In this document: positions 1 to 8,657 of the stretch, in pieces
Numbering within the stretch: position 1 is the stretch's first letter
How the letters are laid out: every line of letters starts with the position of its first letter
Assembly: GCF_003347495.1 (NCBI RefSeq)
Contig: NZ_QCXY01000002.1
Span: forward strand, 186,001-250,000
DNA from: Pleomorphovibrio marinus
GTDB taxonomy: Bacteria > Bacteroidota > Bacteroidia > Cytophagales > Cyclobacteriaceae
DNA: 64,000 nucleotides
Direction: 5' to 3'
Made by a program: the position numbers and the translations under genes
Notes under the pieces: model-generated
The model's input: only the letters and a program-made list of their open reading frames with translations
Told to the model about the DNA's origin: nothing
Databases searched by the model: none

Positions 1-1144
1 AGAAGTCTCGGTGCTCAGGCGTGCTCCCATCATTGGCAAAATGCCAGTAATCAATTTGGCCTATGTCATGCCGAAGGTAAGGTGCAGGAGGGGATGCACT
101 GTCATTCAGTTCTATATCATCAATAGACCATCTTGCTGCTCCCTTTTCCGGGGAAGATTCGTATACGAAGGCAAGTCTTATTTTCTCATTTCTATAACCC
201 GTTAGGTTAATAGGTTGTGAAAAAGACCAACTATTTTCCTTGGCAAATCGGTCAGGAAGGGTTTCCCATGTAGCTAAGTTAGGGTCACCCTCGTAGTAAT
301 TCGTAGAAATCTTCAACCTTAATCTTGGCCCACCAAAGGCAACTCTACTCCAAAATGAAAATAAGGGAAATTGGAAATTGTTTAGGTCAAAGACAGGGCT
401 GATCAGCCAGGCTTCCTGGGCAGTAATTCCTACTCCTGGGATAAACCCGTTCATCTGGATTCCAAAAGGAGCGTTAGTTCTGGGATTATTTTCGTTCCTT
501 CCCAAGTTGGAGCATGCCCACTTTTCTTCCCCTATGGAAGAATGGAGGATCCACTCCTTGGGCAGGCCCACTTCACAGCTATCGTCAAAGGGCTCCCACC
601 ACCTTTTGGGGTCCATAATATAGGTTATTACTTCTAAAGTGGTGTATGCTGCGCCTGTACTTGAGTGAGATATGCTGCCCTGGAAAAACCCGGCAGAATC
701 GGTATCATGGGTCACCCAGATTTTGATAGGGGAGGAGCCCGGTTGTTCTAGCCTCAACTCATTTACATAGGTGTGATTATCTACACTAAGGAGAAATGGG
801 TAAGAAGCAGAAAGCTTCAAACTGTCTGTCAAACCCTTTGTTACAATTTCGTATTGTGCAAAAGAACCTTTTTGATCTTGGGTACTGTATCCAAAGTTTA
901 TTTGGCTTTGACTTAATTGTATGCTGGGAGGTTTTTCATGGCTGCGGATTTTACCTTTAGTTGGCAATGGTTGATTCCTTGGGTATCCCTCCAAGTTCCA
1001 GGTCACAAGGTTTTCCGGACTTCTATTTCTATCGGTTTGAGGGGAATCGGGGATGTCGTTTTGAAAGACCAGCCCTAAGGAAATTGTTTGAATAAGTAAG
1101 CAAAATAAAGCCCCGAACATGGAAATAATGTATGGTCTGCACAT
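1..1144 (-). CDS. secreted protein with choice-of-anchor-J-like domain (3' end outside window)
   Basis: This reading frame stays open on the minus strand from an ATG at 1144 to the left edge, about 381 codons, so the protein is incomplete. The N-terminus has a hydrophobic signal-like stretch (ISMFGALFCLLIQTISLG); an internal Met at 1120 is an alternative start just before it. A middle part resembles Bacteroidota surface-protein Ig-like modules (SYPFLLSVDNHTYVNEL). The later part (QMNGF, AWLISPVFDLNN, FSFWSR, then WSIDDIEL) matches the pattern of cleaved-adhesin/choice-of-anchor-J beta-sandwich domains common in exported Bacteroidota proteins. It is divergent from the lipoprotein gene at 1272. 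Catalytic domains, if any, lie beyond the window. The domain call is from family patterns and the function is unknown. Confidence 0.7.
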   Translation of the reverse strand, partial: MCRPYIISMFGALFCLLIQTISLGLVFQNDIPDSPQTDRNRSPENLVTWNLEGYPRNQPLPTKGKIRSHEKPPSIQLSQSQINFGYSTQDQKGSFAQYEIVTKGLTDSLKLSASYPFLLSVDNHTYVNELRLEQPGSSPIKIWVTHDTDSAGFFQGSISHSSTGAAYTTLEVITYIMDPKRWWEPFDDSCEVGLPKEWILHSSIGEEKWACSNLGRNENNPRTNAPFGIQMNGFIPGVGITAQEAWLISPVFDLNNFQFPLFSFWSRVAFGGPRLRLKISTNYYEGDPNLATWETLPDRFAKENSWSFSQPINLTGYRNEKIRLAFVYESSPEKGAARWSIDDIELNDSASPPAPYLRHDIGQIDYWHFANDGSTPEHRDF

Positions 1145-1271
1145 AATGCATAAATGGTAAAAATGAAAAATCCCATCCCCACTAATCCCAAGCTATTAAT
1201 TTAATAATTATTTGGTGCATTGTAAATAGATGAATAATATTTGTAAATTAGGATCAATTTATATACGTTAA

Positions 1272-1826
1272 ATGACAAATATTTCAACTATGACAAAGAT
1301 TAAGTCGTTGAGCTCTCTGCTTATCCTACTTCCCCTATTAAGCATGGGCATTTGGTCTTGCGGAAGTGATGATGATGAGCCCCAGGTCACCCATGAGATT
1401 GTTGGCACTTGGGTATACGAATCCCACGCAGTGAACGCTTCCGTTAACGGACAGAATGCGCTACAATTCTTGATGGAAGGACTGGGGTTGACAGAATCTC
1501 AAGCATTGGTAGTAATGAACATGGCCTTAAGTGAATTTTTGGACCTTTCCGAATTTCAGGGTACCACTATTCAGTTTAGGGCAGATGGCACCTATCAAAT
1601 CACCAGTCCGTCCGGAGTCGAATCAGGGACGTATGAACTTAGAAATAATGACACGCTATTGGTTTTGAATGATGGGGAGGAGGTTACAGAACTAGAAGTC
1701 TCAGAGCTTTCAACTAATCACATGACCGTGGTGTTTGAGGAAGAAGATGAACAGGACATCACGGACGATGGCGAGGAAGAGGATATAATTATCCAATTTT
1801 CGCTACGTATGCAAAAACAAAATTAA
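1272..1826 (+). CDS. lipocalin-like lipoprotein
   Basis: A 184-residue lipoprotein. The N-terminus has a basic start, a hydrophobic stretch (LLILLPLLSMGIW) and a Cys in SCGSDDDE; acidic residues right after the Cys resemble the Bacteroidota lipoprotein surface-export signal. The phrase HEIVGTWVYES near residue 42 and the later FRADGTYQI, SGTYELRNNDTL and LELEVSEL-like strands resemble small lipocalin-like domains of this phylum. The C-terminus is strongly acidic. A second ATG seven codons in (1290) could be the true start. The ligand is unknown. A strong hairpin follows the stop, so it is probably a single-gene transcript. Confidence 0.75.
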   Translation: MTNISTMTKIKSLSSLLILLPLLSMGIWSCGSDDDEPQVTHEIVGTWVYESHAVNASVNGQNALQFLMEGLGLTESQALVVMNMALSEFLDLSEFQGTTIQFRADGTYQITSPSGVESGTYELRNNDTLLVLNDGEEVTELEVSELSTNHMTVVFEEEDEQDITDDGEEEDIIIQFSLRMQKQN

Positions 1827-1843
1827 TGAGATTGACACCATTG

Positions 1844-1880
1844 AAACGAGATTTTGTTGTGTAAAAACAAAGTCTCGTTT
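1844..1880 (+). terminator. hairpin after the lipocalin-like lipoprotein gene
   Basis: AAACGAGATTTTGTT (1844-1858) pairs with AACAAAGTCTCGTTT (1866-1880): a 15-bp stem with one G-U wobble and a 7-base loop, followed by an A/T-rich run. It lies 17 bases after the stop codon at 1826 and before the next gene. Confidence 0.7.
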
Positions 1881-1969
1881 ACAATTTTTATAAATTTTTG
1901 ATTCAGCTAAATCTGTATTTTTCATCTGGTACGTAGATGTGATCATGTTAAATAAAAACAGATCACATT

Positions 1970-3496
1970 ATGAAAACTAACCATCGTACATCCTTTTGGA
2001 GATTGTGCCTTGCGGCTCTCCTTATTGTCTTTGTATCCTCCTGTTATGAGGAATCGGACCCTACTCCTGAAATGGACATGCCGGGAATGGCTCCTGATGT
2101 GGAGTTCACCGCACTCTGCGAAAACAACCGTATTTTTTATTTCAATGCTCGTGATCTTGGTAGCCCCCTGCGCACCTTGAATGTAGAGGGCTTGGAGAAT
2201 GATGAAATGCTCGTTAGTATAGATTACCGACCAGCAACCGGACAGTTATATGCGCTTGGAAGTTCTAGCAGGCTTTATCTAATTCACGAAGCCACTGGAA
2301 AAGCAAAAGCCCTAGGGGAGGGTGCATTTTCACCTTCCATTGAAGGGGAAAATGTTTCTCTGGACTTTAACCCAACGGTGGACAGGATCCGGTTGGTCAC
2401 CGCTTCCGGTCAAAATCTACGTTTGCATCCGGAGCTGGGCACAGTAGTAGCAGAAGATGGCAGGATCTCCGGATCAGAAAATCCACGGATAGGTGGAGTG
2501 GCCTACACTAACAGTGTTGCAGGGGCATCAAGTACAGAATTATATGACATCGATATTGAAGGTAACAAACTATTTATTCAAGATCCACCTAATGATGGGG
2601 GCTTGCGGGAAGTAGGAGACCTGGGTGTGGATTTGCAGGGTATGATAAACTTTGACATCAACCCTGATAATAGTGTAGCAATGGCAGTGGCTTATCATGA
2701 AGATGAATCTAGGTTATATACCATCAACCTTAATAGTGGAAGAGCAGAATGGATAGGTGATTTCAGCAGCCCAATAAAAGGAATTGCGTTTAAAACAAAC
2801 CCGGTTGCTTTTGCCACAGGGCAAGATAACCAGCTATATCGCTTTGACCCAACCAATCCCTCCATGAATGCGGTGGAACTTCAGGGGTTGATGAATGGTG
2901 AAATGGTGGTGGGGCTTGATTTCAGGCCAGCCAATGGCGCCCTATATGCAATTACCGATGCAAATAGACTGTTAACTGTAAATACAGCAAACGGCCAGCT
3001 GGAGGCTGTTGGAGACGGATTATACCCGGAACTATATGGGGAAGCCTTTGGATTTGATTTTAACCCTACTGTGGATCGCATCCGATTAGTAAGCAACACA
3101 GGCCAGAATCTCAGATTGCATCCTGACCTTGGTACGGTGGTGGCTGAAGATGGAAACCTAAATCCAGGAAGCCCCATGGTGAGTGGCGCGGCTTATACTA
3201 ACAATTTTCACAGTGCTGAGACCACACTCCTTTATGTTTTGGATCATGAAACTAACCTGTTATACACTCAGGACCCACCAAACGACGGAGTGCTGAATGA
3301 GGTTGGATACCTGGGGGTAGACTTCACGGGAGAAAATGGCTTCGATATAGGAGGGGAATCTGATATGGCATATGCCTTACTGGAGGTAGATGGTTCAACA
3401 GCGGTTTATGCCATTAACCTGATGGACGGATCTGCGGAAAAAGTGGCAGACTTCAACATAATGCCTACAGCAATGGCCTTGGGGTTAGGGTTTTAG
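1970..3496 (+). CDS. DUF4394-type lipoprotein with two repeated propeller-like halves
   Basis: A 508-residue lipoprotein with the lipobox FVSSC near residue 25. The protein is two similar copies of about 225 residues. Both contain DYRPATGQLYAL / DFRPANGALYAI, then a block with FDFNPTVDRIRLV, then GQNLRLHPELGTVVAEDG / GQNLRLHPDLGTVVAEDG, and end near DPPNDG.L.EVG.LGVD. These phrases are characteristic of the DUF4394 family, predicted beta-propeller-like repeats of unknown function. It is probably anchored in the outer membrane or exposed on the surface. It is transcribed toward the methyltransferase gene at 3601, with a shared terminator between them. Confidence 0.8.
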   Translation: MKTNHRTSFWRLCLAALLIVFVSSCYEESDPTPEMDMPGMAPDVEFTALCENNRIFYFNARDLGSPLRTLNVEGLENDEMLVSIDYRPATGQLYALGSSSRLYLIHEATGKAKALGEGAFSPSIEGENVSLDFNPTVDRIRLVTASGQNLRLHPELGTVVAEDGRISGSENPRIGGVAYTNSVAGASSTELYDIDIEGNKLFIQDPPNDGGLREVGDLGVDLQGMINFDINPDNSVAMAVAYHEDESRLYTINLNSGRAEWIGDFSSPIKGIAFKTNPVAFATGQDNQLYRFDPTNPSMNAVELQGLMNGEMVVGLDFRPANGALYAITDANRLLTVNTANGQLEAVGDGLYPELYGEAFGFDFNPTVDRIRLVSNTGQNLRLHPDLGTVVAEDGNLNPGSPMVSGAAYTNNFHSAETTLLYVLDHETNLLYTQDPPNDGVLNEVGYLGVDFTGENGFDIGGESDMAYALLEVDGSTAVYAINLMDGSAEKVADFNIMPTAMALGLGF

Positions 3497-3523
3497 TGTG
3501 CTGGAATTTTTTGATAAAGTTTT

Positions 3524-3560
3524 CCAAAAGCCCAAGAATTTTGGGCTTTTGGATTTTTTT
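3524..3560 (+). terminator. intrinsic terminator between convergent genes
   Basis: A perfect 12-bp stem (3524-3535 with 3541-3552) with the loop GAATT is followed by A and seven T. It ends the DUF4394 gene. On the other strand the stem is preceded by an A-run, so it may also act for the convergent methyltransferase gene. Confidence 0.85.
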
Positions 3561-3600
3561 ATCTGTTAAAGCGTAAACAACCCATCACAGTTAATTTTTG

Positions 3601-4125
3601 CTATTTTTCGGGTATGGTCCACATATATACCCTTGCTCCGTCCACTTCTATTTGCTTTTCCGGCTTCCAATCCCCCATGTCAAAGGCATGGGAGACTATC
3701 CGGGTCCCTGGTTTTAGTTGTTCCATGAGAATGGGCCTTAGGCGTTGGTTTAAAGACCCTAACAGGTAAAGGGTCACCACAGTGGCTTCACTGATATCTG
3801 ATTCAAAAAGGTTGGCCTCTACGAATTTTACCTTGTCGGTCACCCCGGCCTGGGTGGCGTTGGCATTGGATTCCTCTATCCGTTTGGGGTCTATGTCAAT
3901 ACCCGTACCTTGAGCCCCATATTTTCTGGCAGCAGCAATCACGATCCTGCCATCCCCACAACCCAAGTCATAAACGATATCGCTTTCGGTCACATTTGCC
4001 AAATCCAGCATTGCCTCGACTACCTCCTGCCTAGTAGGTACATATTGCACATCTTGGGCCATCACTTCTACCCAAGCAAAGCAAAAGCCCATTAAAAGAA
4101 AGAATATTTTATGTGTTTTCATCAT
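3601..4125 (-). CDS. class I SAM-dependent methyltransferase with an export signal
   Basis: 174 residues. The Rossmann motif I VYDLGCGDGRIVIAAAR and the acidic GTGIDIDPKR strand show a class I SAM-binding fold; the preceding YVPTRQEVVEAML is typical of a small family of such proteins. The first 23 residues (MMKTHKIFFLLMGFCFAWVEVMAQ) look like a cleavable signal peptide ending in A-x-A-like VMAQ. That would place a SAM-binding fold in the periplasm, where SAM is not expected. Substrate unknown. It starts 9 bases after the permease stop, so the two genes are probably co-transcribed. Confidence 0.8.
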   Translation of the reverse strand: MMKTHKIFFLLMGFCFAWVEVMAQDVQYVPTRQEVVEAMLDLANVTESDIVYDLGCGDGRIVIAAARKYGAQGTGIDIDPKRIEESNANATQAGVTDKVKFVEANLFESDISEATVVTLYLLGSLNQRLRPILMEQLKPGTRIVSHAFDMGDWKPEKQIEVDGARVYMWTIPEK

Positions 4126-4134
4126 CGGTGAAAT

Positions 4135-5484
4135 TTAGTTTTGTTGGACAGATTTATTTTTAATTGGAAATAAGTACATCAATAGGACTCCGAGAATCAA
4201 TACAGCGACCCCAAGAAGCGCACCCCACCCCGTATAGGCGATAGAGCTGTAGAGTAAATAAGCACTGGAAATACAAAACAAAATGGGAAGTAGGGGATAG
4301 AGAGGGACTTTATAGGGTCTGTGGGTTTCTGGGGCCTTTTTTCTGAGTAGGAACAGGGAAATGCCGACCAGAAGAAAGAAAAACCAAAATACAGGTGCTG
4401 TGTATTCAACCATGGTTTCGAAGCCATTCCTCGAAAATAAACCCAATCCCACTAAAAGCAGTGCAACTATTCCTTGAATGATAAAGCTGTTGATAGGTCC
4501 CTTGTCCCCTTTTTTCCATTCTCCCAAGGGGGAAAACAAACTAAAATCCCTGCCCAAGGCAAAGTTAGATCTGGCACCGGTAAACATGGAGGCGTTAGCA
4601 GAAGTCAAAGCGGCTATGGCCACAAGAATGGCCATTACCCAAGCTCCGGTATCACCAAAACTCACCTTCATCAAATCCCCCGCAACTGCATTGGAGTTGG
4701 CCATTCCCTCCATGCCCAAGCCCCTATAATAGGCTAAATTAATCAATGCATAAATTATTGTGATAGTTATAATACCTGATATTAATGCCTTCACTAATAA
4801 TTTACTTCCTTTTTTTAGCTCTCCAGATAGATATGCTGCCTCGTTCCAGCCCCCGAAAGTCAATAGCACAAAGACCATAGCCAACCCGAAAGAACCGGAA
4901 CTTCCCGAATCCGTAGGCAGGGAGCTAGGACTTACCTCTGTGCCATTTGGTGCCAAAAGGAGTCCGGCACCTATTACCAGTATAATCCCAGTAAGTTCAG
5001 CCACTGTTAGGATTTTCTGCGCACCAGCCCCCATTTTTACGCCTCCTATATTGATTACTGTAAGTACGATCACAGTAAGCCCTGCATAAATGACTGAGGA
5101 GTGAGGCCCCAAATCATGGATCAAAGTGGCATAATCACCGAAAATAAAGGCCAACAAGGCAATAGAACCTGTCTGAACCACACTCAGCCGGGACCATGCA
5201 AACAAAAAGGCGAGTCGCTTGCCGAAAGCCATCCTAAGAAAGTGATAATCCCCACCGGTATTGGGAAATGCGCTTGTCAATTCCGCGTAGCAAAGTGCCC
5301 CAATGATGGATACTATCCCGCCCAAAACCCATGCTCCTAACATTATTTCCCAACTTCCTGAATTGGCAGCTACAAGGGATGGTGTTCGGAAAATACCTGC
5401 TCCGATCACAATACCTACAATTAGGGCGACGGCATCAAAAAAATTGAGTGTAGGTTTTGGTGCCAGAGAGGTCGGGTTACTCAT
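4135..5484 (-). CDS. APC-superfamily amino acid permease
   Basis: 449 residues with about twelve hydrophobic segments. The N-terminal segment carries the APC hallmark VGIVIGAGIFRTPS, with its unwound GAGIF substrate-site helix, followed by YAELTSAFPNTGGDYHFL and FGGWNEAAYLSGELK, both typical of LAT/APC-type amino acid transporters. Expected role: uptake or exchange of amino acids across the inner membrane; the exact substrate cannot be read from sequence. It is the first gene of a two-gene unit with the exported methyltransferase. Confidence 0.85.
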   Translation of the reverse strand: MSNPTSLAPKPTLNFFDAVALIVGIVIGAGIFRTPSLVAANSGSWEIMLGAWVLGGIVSIIGALCYAELTSAFPNTGGDYHFLRMAFGKRLAFLFAWSRLSVVQTGSIALLAFIFGDYATLIHDLGPHSSVIYAGLTVIVLTVINIGGVKMGAGAQKILTVAELTGIILVIGAGLLLAPNGTEVSPSSLPTDSGSSGSFGLAMVFVLLTFGGWNEAAYLSGELKKGSKLLVKALISGIITITIIYALINLAYYRGLGMEGMANSNAVAGDLMKVSFGDTGAWVMAILVAIAALTSANASMFTGARSNFALGRDFSLFSPLGEWKKGDKGPINSFIIQGIVALLLVGLGLFSRNGFETMVEYTAPVFWFFFLLVGISLFLLRKKAPETHRPYKVPLYPLLPILFCISSAYLLYSSIAYTGWGALLGVAVLILGVLLMYLFPIKNKSVQQN

Positions 5485-5612
5485 CTAAGATAAAATTAAA
5501 TTTGAAACCCAAAATTTCCCGCAAAAACCATGCTTCATGCCGTTGAATGATAAAATAAAAATTGGCATAAAATGAGGTATTCCAAATATGGGGAATAAGT
5601 AGGATGAAAGGT

Positions 5613-6200
5613 TTACTGGGAAAAAGGACCAGTAAGATAAAGGAGTAGGATCCCGAATATAGCCCCACTTACAAAACCAATACCCACCTCTGCCAAACTA
5701 TGCCTTAATTGCGTTACCCTTGCCCATGCCACTATTGGAATTCCCAGACCAATTGCCAAGCTTAAGTGGTTATCCATGGGCCAGAGCCCTAATGCTACAT
5801 AGGTTATGAAAGCGGTGTGAAGGGATGATTTCAGCCAAAAGTTAACAAGGAATGAGATAAAAATAAGCCCAAGGACCAAAAGACAGCCAATGAGAATCAC
5901 TTGTGGTTGCCCACTTAACCACAAATACGCTAACAATAAAAAAGCCAGGAGGAACACTACACCAAACATGCTAAAACGCTGTTCTCGGTTGGACACGTCG
6001 AAGTTGCTATATTTTCCCGTTTTCGTGCGGTAAATGTTCCAAATGGCCAAGGGAAATATACCTATTCCCAGGATGTAAGCAGTAGTCCAAAGTGCCTGTT
6101 GGATAGGCTGAATGGAAAAAACCACGTAGCATATAAATAAGGGCATCACAACCATGGGATGAAATACCCGGGAAATGGTTAAAGCTAGGTTTTGCTTCAT
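5613..6200 (-). CDS. PAP2-like integral membrane protein with degenerate phosphatase motifs
   Basis: 195 residues with six predicted membrane segments. The layout resembles PAP2-type lipid phosphatases: SSLHTAF at the place of the PSGH motif and ARVTQLRHSLAEVGIG at the place of the SR-x5-H-x3-D motif. The classic K-x6-RP motif is not visible; DVSNREQRF lies where it might be expected. Activity may therefore be altered or lost. Alternative reading: an unrelated membrane protein with chance resemblance. It is divergent from the acetylesterase gene, with 63 bases between the starts. Confidence 0.6.
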   Translation of the reverse strand: MKQNLALTISRVFHPMVVMPLFICYVVFSIQPIQQALWTTAYILGIGIFPLAIWNIYRTKTGKYSNFDVSNREQRFSMFGVVFLLAFLLLAYLWLSGQPQVILIGCLLVLGLIFISFLVNFWLKSSLHTAFITYVALGLWPMDNHLSLAIGLGIPIVAWARVTQLRHSLAEVGIGFVSGAIFGILLLYLTGPFSQ

Positions 6201-6263
6201 TCGATATAAGATGATTTTTAAATATAACAGCTAATCCATATCTTACAAAAAACTCACAAATCC

Positions 6264-7022
6264 ATGCCCATATTTTTGTACTGGTATTTTGCCATTTTGG
6301 CGGCACTTACCCATGTCCGGAATCCCGAACCTGAACGATTGGAAATTTATTTGGCCATAGGACAATCTAATATGGCAGGAAGGGCTGCTCTGAATGAGAA
6401 ACTATTGGAACCTTTGAATGGTGCCTACCTATTTAAGAATGCCGGGGGCGAAAGGTGGATACCGGCAACTAATCCGATGAACCTGTTCTCCACTGTGAGA
6501 AAAGAAGTGGAGATGCAGCAGCTCAGCCCGGCTTTTGGTTTTGCCAAATCCATAAGAGGAAAAAGGCCAAAAGAGATAGGTATGGTGGTAAATGCTCGAG
6601 GTGGCACTGCCATCGGACTTTGGCTGCCCGGCACAGAATACTACAGTGCCTTTATGGACAGGATCAAAGATGCAGCTAAGGATGGTGAGGTGAAAGGAGT
6701 GATATGGCACCAAGGGGAATCTGATGTCCGTGACTTGAGTCATTACATGGAGGATTTGCAAAATCTTATCGGGCAAATCCGAAAAGACCTGGGGAAACCC
6801 AATCTCCCCTTCGTTGCCGGGCAGGTGGTAGGAAACACCCCTGAGCGTTTGGTGTTTAACCAGATGATCCTACAATTACCAAAGCTAGTGTCGCATACGG
6901 CAGTAGTAAGTTCGGAAGGAACGAAAGTGTTTGACGAGGTACATTTTGATACGGAAAGTCAGTTGATACTGGGAGAAAGGTATGCGGAGAAAATGATGGG
7001 GTTATTGGAAAAAACGAATTAG
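6264..7022 (+). CDS. sialate O-acetylesterase-like SGNH carbohydrate esterase
   Basis: 252 residues of the SASA/CE6-type SGNH hydrolase family. IYLAIGQSNMAGR (Ser about residue 35) gives the nucleophile block, WHQGESD (about 149-155) is the conserved block with the oxyanion-region residues, and DEVHFD (about 225-230) supplies the catalytic His. Members remove acetyl groups from sugars such as sialic acid or acetylated xylan. The N-terminus MPIFLYWYFAILAALTHV is a plausible signal peptide. The true substrate is unknown, as no carbohydrate locus adjoins it. Confidence 0.85.
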   Translation: MPIFLYWYFAILAALTHVRNPEPERLEIYLAIGQSNMAGRAALNEKLLEPLNGAYLFKNAGGERWIPATNPMNLFSTVRKEVEMQQLSPAFGFAKSIRGKRPKEIGMVVNARGGTAIGLWLPGTEYYSAFMDRIKDAAKDGEVKGVIWHQGESDVRDLSHYMEDLQNLIGQIRKDLGKPNLPFVAGQVVGNTPERLVFNQMILQLPKLVSHTAVVSSEGTKVFDEVHFDTESQLILGERYAEKMMGLLEKTN

Positions 7023-7030
7023 AAAGATTC

Positions 7031-7077
7031 CCCCGAATCGAGTTCCCCGAATCGAGTTCCCCGAAACGAGTTCGGGG
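7031..7077 (+). repeat. short tandem repeat ending in a hairpin
   Basis: Three tandem 14-base units follow the acetylesterase stop: CCCCGAATCGAGTT twice, then CCCCGAAACGAGTT. The last unit runs into CGGGG, so CCCCGAA can pair with TTCGGGG around ACGAG. The repeated 5' arms could each pair with the single 3' arm. There is no T-run, so it is not a standard terminator. Confidence 0.7.
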
Positions 7078-7124
7078 CAGGCAGGGGCAAGCTATATGAC
7101 CGCTGAAAAGACAATTATAAACAT

Positions 7125-8024
7125 ATGAAATTTTTATTTTTGACTATTATGTTAAGTACTGCTTGGGCCACGGCTATAGCGCAAAGTAAGGAGAACCCTG
7201 TTTTCCAATTTGGGGTTTTCACGGATGTACAGTATGCGGATATAGAACAGGTAGGGGAAAGGGATTACCGTGGAGTGCCTCCAAAACTGGAGAAAACCAT
7301 AGAAATTCTCAACCAATATGACTTGGAATTTACGGTCAATATAGGAGACCTTATTGATCAGGATTTCAAAAGCTTTGAGCTGCCCCTGTCCCTATTGGAG
7401 AAAAGCAAGGCTAAGGTTTATCACGTTTTTGGCAACCATGATTTCACTATTCAGGATGAAAAAAAGAAAATGGTACCGACACTTTTGGGCAATTCTGTTG
7501 GCTACCACGCTTTTGAGAAGGAACACATGAAGTTTATCCTGCTGAATGGGTTGGACAACAGCTTGGATGGACATGCTGAGGGCACAAAAGGCTACGCGAA
7601 AGCCAAACAAACCCTTCGTGAATTGGAGGAGGCAGGAGGCAATAATGCCAAACCATGGAATGGGGGACTTGGTGAAAAACAATTTGACTGGCTGGCAGCA
7701 CAGCTCAAACAGGCAGAAGAAACCAATAAGCAAACGCTTATTTTTTGCCATTATCCCCTACTTCCAGAGAACGGGCTGCAATTGTGGAACAACCGTGAAG
7801 TTTTGGAGTTAATCAGGCAGTATCCTGGAGTAGTAGCCTGGTTTTCGGGTCATCATCATGCCGGTAATTATGTCATTCAGGATGGTGTACACCATTTGAC
7901 CTTTTTAGGAATGGTAGAATCAAAGGAGGAGGCCTTAGGAGCTGTTATACAGGTGTTTGAAGATGGTTTGGCCATTAAAGGTTTTGGGGAGGAAGAGGAT
8001 AAATACCTACCTTTTCGCCCCTGA
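7125..8024 (+). CDS. exported calcineurin-like metallophosphoesterase (ADP-ribose/CDP-alcohol diphosphatase type)
   Basis: 299 residues beginning with a signal peptide (LFLTIMLSTAWATAIAQ). The five metallophosphoesterase motifs are present in order: FGVFTDVQYAD, NIGDLIDQ, VFGNHDF, FCHYPLLP and FSGHHHAGNY, which supply the Asp, Asn and His ligands of a dinuclear metal site. The DVQYAD opening is typical of the Mn-dependent ADP-ribose/CDP-alcohol diphosphatase group, so a nucleotide-diphosphate substrate is the best guess. Its location would be periplasmic. Confidence 0.85.
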   Translation: MKFLFLTIMLSTAWATAIAQSKENPVFQFGVFTDVQYADIEQVGERDYRGVPPKLEKTIEILNQYDLEFTVNIGDLIDQDFKSFELPLSLLEKSKAKVYHVFGNHDFTIQDEKKKMVPTLLGNSVGYHAFEKEHMKFILLNGLDNSLDGHAEGTKGYAKAKQTLRELEEAGGNNAKPWNGGLGEKQFDWLAAQLKQAEETNKQTLIFCHYPLLPENGLQLWNNREVLELIRQYPGVVAWFSGHHHAGNYVIQDGVHHLTFLGMVESKEEALGAVIQVFEDGLAIKGFGEEEDKYLPFRP

Positions 8025-8126
8025 ATTCGAGGGGAGGGGATTCAGCTGGGTACTTGTATTTATGGCGGGGAGATCGCCCCATTTCAATTTTTTAATCTTT
8101 ATATTAGCGGCTTAAAAATAGTAACC

Positions 8127-8645
8127 ATGTATTCAAGACTTACCAAAGCCTTTTATTTTCTATCCATATTCTTTTTTCTGATTGCTTTCATGTTCATTTA
8201 TTCATCCTCTCCGGAGTTTGTCACCTATGAGCTGAGCGATAGGGGGTTGCCCTTAAAGCAATTTTCCAAAGAATTTTTTTTCTACCTGTTTTTAGGAGTA
8301 TTTGTGGTTAGCAATGTGCTGCTCATTGTGCCGGCTAAGTTGATTGAGCTGCAGTACAACCTGACATTGAAAAGGCTTTTCCCCAAAGGGGGCAGGTTCA
8401 GGGAAAGGATGTTGGTATGGATCTATTCTTTTGCCGGGATGGTGAATTTTTCTACCATTATTTTGGTGTTTTACCTGCATCGCATCACTTACATAGAGGA
8501 ATTCCAACACAGTTCCTTTAATTTCTTTTTTTACCTTGTTCCTGTCCTATTTGTAGGATGGGTTTTGGGGTTGTTTTATATTTTGGTGCAAAAAATGAAA
8601 GAAGTCAAGGAAGGACAGACTCCATCAGCATACATGGATCATTAA
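8127..8645 (+). CDS. four-helix membrane protein of unknown function
   Basis: 172 residues with four predicted membrane segments at about 8-26, 50-68, 90-112 and 128-152, and a basic region between the second and third (LTLKRLFPKGGRFRER). No family was recognised. The stop lies 12 bases before parE, so it may be read with the topoisomerase genes. Confidence 0.7.
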   Translation: MYSRLTKAFYFLSIFFFLIAFMFIYSSSPEFVTYELSDRGLPLKQFSKEFFFYLFLGVFVVSNVLLIVPAKLIELQYNLTLKRLFPKGGRFRERMLVWIYSFAGMVNFSTIILVFYLHRITYIEEFQHSSFNFFFYLVPVLFVGWVLGLFYILVQKMKEVKEGQTPSAYMDH

Positions 8646-8657
8646 CAGTTTAATAAA

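Noticed and set aside
11-623. Plus-strand open frames at the left edge
   Set aside because: They lie opposite a long minus-strand frame (1-1144) that has a signal peptide and recognisable domain phrases; the plus frames have no motif.
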